Positions 1 through 7,856 of a stretch of 64,000 nucleotides of DNA are shown piece by piece. The notes beneath the pieces are model-generated. The model was not told the origin of the DNA, ran no database searches, and saw nothing but the letters and a program-made list of their open reading frames with translations. The DNA is from an uncultured Pseudomonadales bacterium (GTDB lineage: Bacteria > Pseudomonadota > Gammaproteobacteria > Pseudomonadales > Azotimanducaceae). The translations under genes were made by a program, and so were the position numbers. Within the stretch, counting starts at the first letter, position 1. The number at the start of each line of letters is the position of its first letter. The DNA is taken from assembly GCA_951813515.1 (NCBI GenBank), contig OX638346.1, positions 4,023,617-4,087,616 of the forward strand. Reading direction: 5' to 3'.

Positions 1-1107
1 AAGGCAGCCGCGTGGCAGGCCGACGTAGTTCGACCCGTCCTCGACGCAGTCGACGATTCTCGGTTTGCCGTAGGTGGGCAGCCGCATCGCCTGCGCACGA
101 TAGAACTCCGGGTTTTGAAACGCACTCAGGCGCATCAGCCGAGTGACCAGCGCGGGGGGCAGATCAGCCCTGGCGATATACACGCGATCGGCCAAGACCA
201 GTTCCACGGTGTCGGGAAGCGGCCCGACGACCGGCGGGTCCGGTTGCCGCCGAGAAGGTGGCGCCGACCATGGGGTCATGGCAAAGGTGTCGTCCTCAAC
301 CACGGCGCGCACGCCCAGGACCCGTCCCTGGCGCTCTGCCCGGCCCACAAGGGACTCGGTGCTCGCTGGCGACATCCTTTCCAACCCGGAGAGGAACGCC
401 CACTGGTCCGCGAGGGCATGCAGCTCGTCGTCCACGAAGACGCTATTTCCGGCGCGACGGGGTTCGCGTTGCAGCGGCAGGGCGATCAGGTTCCCGAAAC
501 CGCCGCGGGGCAATGTGTCCTGGCTCGGGAAAAACCGGTCGTACGAACGAAATCCCAGATCGGGCCGCTCATCCATGGCGGCGGTGAGCAGCATGGCCCC
601 CAGGCGTCGGGCCAGTCCCGCTGGCACGGCCCCGCCGAAGAAAACCCAGACATGGCCCCCATTTCCGGAACGTGAGCGTTCCAGGGCCGCGGGAACGTCA
701 CGCGCGATGCAGGCGTTGAAGTACGCCACGGCGTCGGCGGCCCACGTTGGACCGTCGAAGTCGACCGCCACAAAGTGGCAGGTCTCGTCGAGCAGCGTTG
801 GATAGACGCCCATCACAAAGGGCTTGCCGTGTTCGTCCGCGCCCAGCAAGTGCCCGCGAATCGCGTCGTCCGTGACGGCCAGAAAGCGCCTGTTCGGGCA
901 CTCGGCGCACTTGATGCGCGGCTTGCCGCAAACGCCTGGCACCCACTCGTTGTGGCAGGCGGGGGCGTATCCCGACCGGCCCGACGTGCGGCTCTCGAAC
1001 CGTCGCGGATAGACGTCCTCGCGACCTCGGAAAAGGGACCGGAAGAGCGCGATCTTGCGGTTCGGAGACGAGCGATGATCGACGCTGGCGAGATCGATGG
1101 ATGGCAT
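1..1107 (-). CDS. TOTE conflict-system primase-helicase protein, N-terminal part (runs off the left edge)
   Basis: The reverse strand is open for 369 codons from an ATG at 1107 to the window edge, with GGAG six bases upstream. The N-terminus (FRSLFRGREDVYPRRFE, about residues 22-38) and four cysteines (C51, C60, C67, C70) form a probable zinc knuckle. An archaeo-eukaryotic primase core follows: VAVDFDG with D116 and D118, the GNGGHVWVFF segment with H152, and FRSYDRFFPSQD with D190. GGFGNLIALPLQ (about 202-213) is typical of the TOTE-associated primase family. Members usually continue into a superfamily II helicase, and the last visible residues (NPEFYRAQAMRLP, then LPRGC) match that linker. 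These proteins are thought to act in conflict with invasive nucleic acids. The family call is firm; the helicase part lies outside the window. It is divergent from the broken oxygenase at 1254. Confidence 0.85.
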   Translation of the reverse strand, partial: MPSIDLASVDHRSSPNRKIALFRSLFRGREDVYPRRFESRTSGRSGYAPACHNEWVPGVCGKPRIKCAECPNRRFLAVTDDAIRGHLLGADEHGKPFVMGVYPTLLDETCHFVAVDFDGPTWAADAVAYFNACIARDVPAALERSRSGNGGHVWVFFGGAVPAGLARRLGAMLLTAAMDERPDLGFRSYDRFFPSQDTLPRGGFGNLIALPLQREPRRAGNSVFVDDELHALADQWAFLSGLERMSPASTESLVGRAERQGRVLGVRAVVEDDTFAMTPWSAPPSRRQPDPPVVGPLPDTVELVLADRVYIARADLPPALVTRLMRLSAFQNPEFYRAQAMRLPTYGKPRIVDCVEDGSNYVGLPRGCL

Positions 1108-1253
1108 GCAGCGCTCCATTCGGCATAGCGTAGCGGGATCGACCGCGCGGTACTACGATGGGACGAGGCGTTGCGCAATGAAACCGGGTAACGTTCGGTC
1201 AATACGGCCCCAGTTTTCCAAGGAGTCGCGAAAAACCTTGGAGTTGAGAACAG

Positions 1254-3599
1254 ATGACCGACCTCGACATCGAATACGCCAACGAACAAGAGCTTGGGGA
1301 GTTGTTGCAGTCCGTGGCCCGTCCGGGCGGGTTCTGCACGCATGGCCGGGTGTTCGTTCCCATGCCCGTCCTGGAGGTGGAAGAGGTCGGCCTCCTTTCC
1401 TTTCCCGTTCCCGACTCCCAGGTTCGCCTGTTGGTGGACGCGGCCGAACGCGCGCACTATGGCAAGGGTGCCGATACGCTGGTGGACACGTCGGTTCGCG
1501 ACTGCTGGCAGATTGACGCGGCACGGATACATCTGGGAGGGAGCGTCTGGGCGGACACCTTGCGCGGCGTTCTGGATACGGTGGCGACGGGGCTCGGCTG
1601 CCCGCCCGGGCGGCTCGATGCGAGGCCCTAAAAGCTGTTGATCTACGAACGGGGCGGCTTCTTCTCCGCGCATCGCGACACGGAGAAGGCCGATGGAATG
1701 ATCGCAACGCTGTCGATCACGCTGCCGGCCGCCGGCACCGGTGGTGAACTCATCGTGCGCCACCTCGATCAGGAGATGAGTGTCGATATGAACGCCAGCG
1801 AGCCGTCCGAACTCGCGTTCGCCGCCTTCTACGCCGACTGCGCGCACGAAACGCGGCCGATTCGGGAGGGTTACCGGCTTTCGCTGGTGTTCAATCTCTG
1901 CCTGCGTCCCGGAGACACTGACACTCCCCAGCAAGCGCCCGACTATTCGGATCAGGCACGGAATACCGCGGACCTTCTCGTCGAATGGCGCAATAGCGGT
2001 TGCAGGCCCGACAAGCTGGTCTGGCTGCTCGAACACGACTACAGCGAGGCCGGGCTGTCCTTCGACGTGCTGAAGAACGCGGATGCCGCCAAGGCCAAGG
2101 TCTTGAAATCCGCAGCGGAACTGGCCGACTGCGAACTGCACGCTGCGATCGTCCACATCGAGGAAGAAGGTGCGGCCGAGTACATCGGCGATGGCTACTT
2201 CGACGAGTTTGGGCGGGCCCGATGACGATGACGTGGAAATGATCGAGGTGTCCTACGGGCGCTATTGGCTCGACGGTTGGGCGAGCGGGGACGGCGACTC
2301 CCCCGACTTCGGTGAGTTGTTCGTGAGCCCGGGAGAACTGCTGCCGGCCGGCGCGCTCGACGATGTGGCGCCCGACGAGCAATGGGTGAACGAAGCCTCC
2401 GGCAACGAGGGCGTCAGCGTGGAGCGGGCCTATCGGCATGCGGCCCTGGTGGTCTGGCCGCGGCGCCGCGCGCTCGATGTCCTCGCCCGCGAGAGTATCG
2501 AGCGCGCGGTCGACTGGGTGGGACAACACGTCGAGAGGGACGCCGTCGAAGCCCGCGACCTGATCGCCCGTCTGATCTCCATCTGGCCAACGGAAAGACC
2601 CACACAGAAAGGCGAGGGCCGTGCCGACATGCTGCGCGTGCTCGAAGGCATTGGTGACGCAAAGCTGGCGATGCGGTTTCTGCGCGAGGTTCTATTGCTC
2701 CGCTACGACGGCAGCGAAAACGATACCCTGCCGGTGGTGCTGCGCCGAGCCGAGCCGAAAGACACTGCCGAGTTTCTCGTCGAACTGGTGGAGTCGCACT
2801 TTCCGTTTCAGCCCGACGCCACGCTCGCATTGCTCCTGCGCCTCGGTGAATCCGGAGATTTCGATTGGCGGGACATGCTCGGCCGAAGCGTGCGCGCCGC
2901 CCTCGCCGCCCTGCCCCTGGCGCTGAGTCCCCGCGACGAGAAGCCCGAAGTGACCTGGCCACCCGCACCGACACGAAAACCCATTGGCGAAGCCGAACTC
3001 CGCGATCTTTTTATCCTGGCCTGGCGTTGCGGGCTGGCGGATGAAGCGGAGACGGCGGCGGCAGCGGTGATGGCAACGCATCCCAGCGCGATAAGTCCGC
3101 AACGGCCATCCCGGCGGCGTTGGAAGCGCTATCCCGGGAGGAGGGTCTCGCCGACAGCGAGGCCTGCACACTGTTGTGGCGCCATGCCGCCGACTCGCTG
3201 CTGGACCGCAGCGCGAAGCCGCCCGAGGCACCGCAGGACTGGGTGGTCGATGCTCGCATCGCCTGCGATTGCGAACTCTGCGCGGCGCTCAAGGCCTTCT
3301 GCGAGGATCCTGTCGACCGTGTCCGGCGGTTTCCGCTGCGCACGGACCTGCGCAAGCATCTGCATCGGCAGATCGATGCGCATCGGCTCGACATGTCCCA
3401 TGTCACCGAGCGGCGCGGGCGACCCTATACCCTCGTTTGCACAAAGAACCGAGCGAGCCATAAGCGACGGCTCGCGGAATACGCCAGGGATGTCGAAACG
3501 ATGCGTTCGTTGACGCGGATGGCGCCTGCCGGAGAACGGGTGTCACCGGTTGAAGCGCAAAGGCAACGCTTGCTGGAGGCGATAGCGGCGGCACGCTGA
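1254..3599 (+). pseudogene. 2OG-Fe(II) oxygenase (prolyl-4-hydroxylase type), broken by one stop and two frameshifts
   Basis: One ancestral gene of about 780 codons can be followed through three lesions. The first frame (from ATG 1254) meets TAA at 1629-1631. The same frame then continues with KLLIYERGGFFSAHRDTEK, where homologues usually have a residue such as Tyr just before KLL, so one substitution in a TAC/TAT codon would explain the stop. The iron-binding HRD and a distal AHETRPIREGYRLSL segment are intact. A +1 slip near 2210-2220 moves the frame from YFDEFG to GPDDDDVEMIEV. Another slip near 3085-3115 moves it to LEALSREEGLADSEAC, and the C-terminal part then runs to 3599. The N-terminal half is the dioxygenase; the C-terminal half is an uncharacterised helical region. 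Either the gene is decaying or the assembly carries errors, but three separate lesions favour decay. Confidence 0.8.
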
Positions 3600-3646
3600 C
3601 TTTTCGCTCAAGGACCATCGCGCGCGGAATGCCCATCGTACCGATC

Positions 3647-3655
3647 GGTCTTACC
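3647..3655. promoter_or_regulatory. Putative FadR-type GntR operator, upstream copy
   Basis: GGTCTTACC fits the GGTNNNACC core of FadR-subfamily GntR operators. It lies about 145 bases before the receptor start, and a FadR-type regulator is encoded at 7084. The flanks are not fully symmetrical, so it is weaker than the copy at 3754-3770. Confidence 0.4.
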
Positions 3656-3684
3656 AAATTGTCAAACACATTGATAAAGAACGG

Positions 3685-3711
3685 TTGACACTGGTATTGC
3701 CTAGTGGCAAT
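3685..3711 (+). promoter_or_regulatory. Putative -35 box and ATTGCC/GGCAAT palindrome before the receptor gene
   Basis: TTGACA at 3685-3690 is a consensus -35 hexamer. It is followed at once by the perfect inverted repeat ATTGCC-TAGT-GGCAAT (3696-3711), which fills the spacer between -35 and the expected -10. A convincing -10 is not visible at the right distance, so the promoter may be weak or activator-dependent. Confidence 0.4.
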
Positions 3712-3753
3712 GTCACGGACTGATACGAACCGAATTACAGCGCAGTTTCATCA

Positions 3754-3770
3754 AATTGGTCCTACCAATT
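3754..3770. promoter_or_regulatory. Operator palindrome of GntR/FadR type in front of the receptor gene
   Basis: AATTGGT-CCT-ACCAATT is a perfect 17-base palindrome with a three-base centre and contains TGGTNNNACCA, the form bound by FadR-subfamily GntR regulators. GCGCAG (3740-3745) and CTGCGC (3773-3778) form an outer inverted repeat around it. It ends 29 bases before the receptor start, where a bound repressor would block transcription. The likely binder is the regulator at 7084; this is inferred from family and position. Confidence 0.6.
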
Positions 3771-3799
3771 AGCTGCGCAATATCCAAGGGGGCCTCCAC

Positions 3800-6700
3800 A
3801 TGCGTACAACCACTGCTCTTACCTCAGCGCGTTCGTCATGGCTCCTTGTGCTATGCGCGCCGATGCTGCTCCCCGCGACCGCGGCCCTCGCCCAGTCGGA
3901 CGACGAAGCCGACGTCATTGAGGAGATCGTCGTTGTAGGCGTGCGGCGCACGATCCAGGACTCGAACCAACTCAAGCGGAATTCAGTCATGATCGTCGAC
4001 GGACTGAACGCCGACGAGATCGGTGCCCTGCCGGCCCTGTCCATCGGCGAAGCGCTGGAGACCGTTACGGGCGCGGCGACGCATCGCGAGAACGGAGGCG
4101 CCACCGAGGTTGCGGTCCGGGGTTTGGGGCCTTACCTCGGCAACACGGTCGTCAACTATCGAGAGTCGACCAACGGAAGCGGCAACCGCGCGGTCAATTT
4201 CAGCATCTTCCCGTCTGAATTGTTCAATGCCATTGCCATTCACAAGACGCAGTCTGCGAGCTACATCGAAGGCTCTGTCAGCGGTCAGGTTCAGCTAAGC
4301 ACCAGGCGACCGATCGACTACGGCGACCAACGCGCCCAATTCAGTCTCAAGGGCTCGGCGCATCCTGACGATGGCGACATCAGCGGCCAGAGCAATGGTT
4401 ACCGCTCAACCGGCAGCTATATCAATTCCTGGGAAGTCGAGGGTCTGGGTACTATTGGCATTTCCATCGGTGGGCAATCGCGCGACGATTCCAATCCCGA
4501 GGCGGAGGCGACTCACGGCACTGGAGGCGGGCGGTTCGAAGCCTGCGTGTTGGAATCATTCGATACCACGGCACAGCCACTCGATACTTCCGGTCGATGC
4601 GATGAAAACGGGAGCGACCCCGACCTGAGTAATGACCAGCTTCAAGACCTCATCGATTCCAATCCCAACTACAGTAGCGCCGCAGATATTCCATTTGCCT
4701 ATATACCTCGTGATCGCACATTCCGGCGGAATACCACGGATGATGACCGCCAGGCTGTGTTTGGAGCGATCCAATGGCGGCCAAACGATAGCCTGGACGT
4801 TATGCTCGACTTCCAGCAGTCCGAGCGGGATCAGAAGGAACTCCGCCAGGATCTTCAATTCGGTGCAACCCAGAACAACCTGAGAAATGTCGTTTCCAAC
4901 CCGCGTACAGGGCTACTGCAGAGTTTCATCACGGATACTGATATCCGATCCAATACGACGGACTTCACGCGCTTCGAAGAGTATCAAGGCGCCGGCTTCA
5001 ACGTTGCCTGGCAAGCCACCGATAACCTGGAGATCGCGTTTGATGCGGCGTTTGCAGACACCATGCGGACCGAAACGGATGTTGAGGTTCGAATGGCCGC
5101 GAACGAGGTATTGATCACGGATCCTGACAGCACTTCAAGCAGAGAAGAGTTCCTGGTCAGTTTCGATGTGAATGCGGCCGGCACGGATGGACTTGCGTTG
5201 CCAACGATTCTCTGCACGGACGGCAGTAGTTCATGCGATCCGGATTCGCTGCTGGATTTTGACCTTACCAATCCCGCCTACTTTACCGCTCGCGACCGTG
5301 CGCGAATTCGCGCCAGGCAGCAGATTCGCGAGCACACGATTGATGCTTACAGGCTGGATCTGTCCTGGGACACCGATTCGCTGGGCATGGTCAACAACGT
5401 GCAGGCAGGCGTCCGCCTTTCCAGCCTCGAGTATCGGACCTTCGGTGGCAATCGCAATGACGACGGTGTCAGCCTGTTTGAGGACGAGGATTTCGACGGC
5501 GTCCCCGGCGGGACTTCGAACACCGCTGAAGCCCGCGCCGCCGTCTTCAATGCCGCCAACAACTGCGGCGAGTCCAGTTTCCCGGAGCCTGGTTTCCTGT
5601 CGGAGTCCAGGGGAGGCAAGGACCTTGTTACGGTTGTCAGTGGCATTGGTACCGGCACCGGATGGGCCACATTCGATCATGGCTGTTTGCTCGATATGTT
5701 GCTCGCAAACTACGGCGGCAGGTCCGCTGTCGGCTTCCAGAATGGAATCCAGACCAACAGCGTCGACTTGACCGAGGATGTGACGGCTCTCTACGTGCAG
5801 GCCAACTACGAATCCGAAATGTCCGGCAGGCCTATCCGTGGCAATTTCGGTGTGCGTGTTATTGATACAGAAGTCGCGTCGATTGGATACCGAAGCCCGC
5901 TAACCGTCATACAGGAGAACGGCCTGTTTTATGTCGAGCAGGCATCGGGCGCGAGTTTCGAAACAACACTGCAAACCAATAGCTATACGCAAGTCTTGCC
6001 CAGTGTGACCTTGGTCATGGACGTCAACGCCGATTGGGTATTCCGAGCCGGACTATTCAAGGGAATCTCGCGTCCGGATCCGGACTCCTACGGTAATAGT
6101 CGCGGTATCAATACCAATGACTCCGATGATCCTGACTCTGGCTACGCCAGCCTGGAAGAGGCCGTGCAAGGTATTGGCGCACCGGGCAATCCGAAGCTGG
6201 AGCCTTTGCCGTCCTGGAATCTGGACCTGGGTGTGGAATGGTATGCCAACGAAGACACGATGCTCGCAGCGGGTGTCTACTTCAAGCAGTTTCAGGGCGG
6301 TTTTGAGAACGCCTACCAGCCGGAAGACTTCCTGATCGATGGAAATACAGTTAGCGGAACCGTGAGAACCACGCAGGTGTCCGATGACACGAGCAATCTC
6401 AACGGTCTTGAACTCACCGCTACGCATGCCTTCGACTATCTGCCCGGGTTCTTGAGCGGCTTTGGCGGGAAGTTCAGCTATAACTTCGCGGACTCCGATT
6501 TTGAATTTGAAGATGGTCACGGCGGCGACGGTGTTTCCTTTGGCCCCAATGGCAATCCAAGTCGACTCCTGGGCCTGTTGCCACCAGCCGGGCTGTGGGG
6601 GCTGTCACGTCATACCAGCGCAACGCAGGTCTACTGGCAGAATGATCGCTTCCATGTACAGGTGATTTACAAGGCGCGTTCCCAGTACTTCCAGGGCTAC

Positions 6701-6916
6701 GGTCGCGATACTGGCGCACGTATTCGATACGTGGATGACTACAATACGGTTGACCTTCGCATGAGATACGATGTCAACGACGCGATTCAACTGACCCTGG
6801 AAGGCATTAACCTGCTTAGCGAGCCACGTATCGACTTCCGTGCCTTGGATGGCGAGGTTGTTCAGACCCTGGAATACGGCCCGCGTGTATTCGCCGGCGC
6901 CAAAGTGAGGTTTTAG
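3800..6916 (+). CDS. TonB-dependent outer-membrane receptor, probably for alginate oligosaccharides
   Basis: This 1038-residue protein has a signal peptide ending near ATAALA-Q (about residue 31). A TonB-box-like IEEIVVVG follows, then a plug domain (about 50-170) with the VRGLGPYLGNTVVN signature, and a large beta-barrel closing with the terminal aromatic FAGAKVRF. The architecture is that of the Xanthomonas-Caulobacter type TonB-dependent receptors, which import oligosaccharides with energy from TonB-ExbBD. The ATG has a purine-rich AAGGGGG about 10 bases upstream. It is the first gene of the locus with a GntR regulator, PL6 and PL17 alginate lyases and an MFS transporter. Alginate oligomers are therefore the likely ligand, by context only. 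The palindromes at 3647-3770 suggest control by the downstream GntR protein. Confidence 0.88.
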   Translation: MRTTTALTSARSSWLLVLCAPMLLPATAALAQSDDEADVIEEIVVVGVRRTIQDSNQLKRNSVMIVDGLNADEIGALPALSIGEALETVTGAATHRENGGATEVAVRGLGPYLGNTVVNYRESTNGSGNRAVNFSIFPSELFNAIAIHKTQSASYIEGSVSGQVQLSTRRPIDYGDQRAQFSLKGSAHPDDGDISGQSNGYRSTGSYINSWEVEGLGTIGISIGGQSRDDSNPEAEATHGTGGGRFEACVLESFDTTAQPLDTSGRCDENGSDPDLSNDQLQDLIDSNPNYSSAADIPFAYIPRDRTFRRNTTDDDRQAVFGAIQWRPNDSLDVMLDFQQSERDQKELRQDLQFGATQNNLRNVVSNPRTGLLQSFITDTDIRSNTTDFTRFEEYQGAGFNVAWQATDNLEIAFDAAFADTMRTETDVEVRMAANEVLITDPDSTSSREEFLVSFDVNAAGTDGLALPTILCTDGSSSCDPDSLLDFDLTNPAYFTARDRARIRARQQIREHTIDAYRLDLSWDTDSLGMVNNVQAGVRLSSLEYRTFGGNRNDDGVSLFEDEDFDGVPGGTSNTAEARAAVFNAANNCGESSFPEPGFLSESRGGKDLVTVVSGIGTGTGWATFDHGCLLDMLLANYGGRSAVGFQNGIQTNSVDLTEDVTALYVQANYESEMSGRPIRGNFGVRVIDTEVASIGYRSPLTVIQENGLFYVEQASGASFETTLQTNSYTQVLPSVTLVMDVNADWVFRAGLFKGISRPDPDSYGNSRGINTNDSDDPDSGYASLEEAVQGIGAPGNPKLEPLPSWNLDLGVEWYANEDTMLAAGVYFKQFQGGFENAYQPEDFLIDGNTVSGTVRTTQVSDDTSNLNGLELTATHAFDYLPGFLSGFGGKFSYNFADSDFEFEDGHGGDGVSFGPNGNPSRLLGLLPPAGLWGLSRHTSATQVYWQNDRFHVQVIYKARSQYFQGYGRDTGARIRYVDDYNTVDLRMRYDVNDAIQLTLEGINLLSEPRIDFRALDGEVVQTLEYGPRVFAGAKVRF

Positions 6917-6970
6917 TAGAGCTTTGAACCAGTATCAGCTCCCCCGTGCGTGTTCTTCGGGTTGCGGGCA

Positions 6971-7028
6971 GGTCCTGACAAGGACCGTTTGCGGTCTGGT
7001 TGGAATGAGGGCAGCCCACGCCGGGCTG
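6971..7028 (+). terminator. Two hairpins after the receptor gene, possible weak terminator or processing site
   Basis: GGTCCT-GACA-AGGACC (6971-6986) and CAGCCC-ACGCC-GGGCTG (7012-7028) are perfect inverted repeats between the receptor stop and the regulator start. Neither is followed by a T-run, so partial termination or mRNA stabilisation of the upstream gene is as likely as full termination. Confidence 0.3.
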
Positions 7029-7083
7029 TCCGAGTTCCGCTCTTTGAATTTGACTACGATAGAACTACAACGACCTTTGCGGG

Positions 7084-7824
7084 ATGCGATCCATGACGGC
7101 TAAGCGACTCTATCATTCGGTGGCCGAACAGATCGTCACCATGATCGATGATGGCATTTTCCCGCCCAACAGCCGATTGCCCGGCGAACGGGAGCTTGCC
7201 GAACAACTCAGCGTCAGCCGGGTGACCGTCCGGGAGGCCGAGATCTTCCTGCAGGCCCAGGGCATCATCCAGGTAAGGACGGGTTCCGGGGCCTATGTGC
7301 TGGACCCGTCAAAGCACAATGGTCGCCTGCCGAACGTCAGCGCCTTTGAGTTGACCGAGGCCCGCACGCTGTTCGAGTCGGAAGCGGCGGCGCTGGCTGC
7401 CCGCGATATCAGTGACGAGACCCTGACCCTTCTTGAGGAATACCTCCAGGAATTGGGCAGCAGCGACGGGGAAGTCGAAATCGCGGACCGGGAATTCCAT
7501 CGGACCATCGCGTCGGCTTCCGGTAACGCCGCAGTTCGCTACGTCGTCGAGGTGCTATGGCGGATACGCATGGAATCCAGGGAGGTGCGCGAGGTGTACG
7601 ACGCGGTGTGTCATGACGACGCCGAAGAGCGCGAGGCCGAACACCGGGCAATACTCGACGCATTGCGCGCGCGGGACCCGGCGGCGGCCCGGAACGCGAT
7701 GCGTGAGCACTTTCGACGTCTGATCAAGTCGATGCTGGACGTCACCGAAGAGCAGGCACTGGAGGAGCTTCGCCGCAAGGCGAACGAGAGCCGCGAACGA
7801 TTCCTCACCAGTTTTCAGATCTGA
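7084..7824 (+). CDS. GntR-family regulator, FadR subfamily (FCD domain)
   Basis: The 246-residue protein has an N-terminal winged helix (LPGERELAEQLSVSRVTVREA, about 31-51, is the GntR recognition motif). A C-terminal all-helical FCD domain (about 85-225) carries the EAR, REFH and EHRAIL positions that bind metal and effector in this family. FadR-subfamily proteins usually repress sugar-acid or fatty-acid genes and are released by an intermediate of the pathway. Here the effector could be an alginate product such as the unsaturated uronate-derived keto sugar. A second ATG at 7093 (MTAKRLYHS) is an equally good start. The gene lies inside the alginate locus, 33 bases before the PL6 lyase gene. 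The palindromes before the receptor gene are the obvious binding sites. Confidence 0.88.
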   Translation: MRSMTAKRLYHSVAEQIVTMIDDGIFPPNSRLPGERELAEQLSVSRVTVREAEIFLQAQGIIQVRTGSGAYVLDPSKHNGRLPNVSAFELTEARTLFESEAAALAARDISDETLTLLEEYLQELGSSDGEVEIADREFHRTIASASGNAAVRYVVEVLWRIRMESREVREVYDAVCHDDAEEREAEHRAILDALRARDPAAARNAMREHFRRLIKSMLDVTEEQALEELRRKANESRERFLTSFQI

Positions 7825-7856
7825 CTTCGGGCTCAAGAGCTACCCGGGCCAGGCAG

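Noticed and set aside
813..2156. Long reverse-strand frame of 447 codons
   Set aside because: It runs through both the TOTE gene and the oxygenase gene in a shadow frame and shows no domain.
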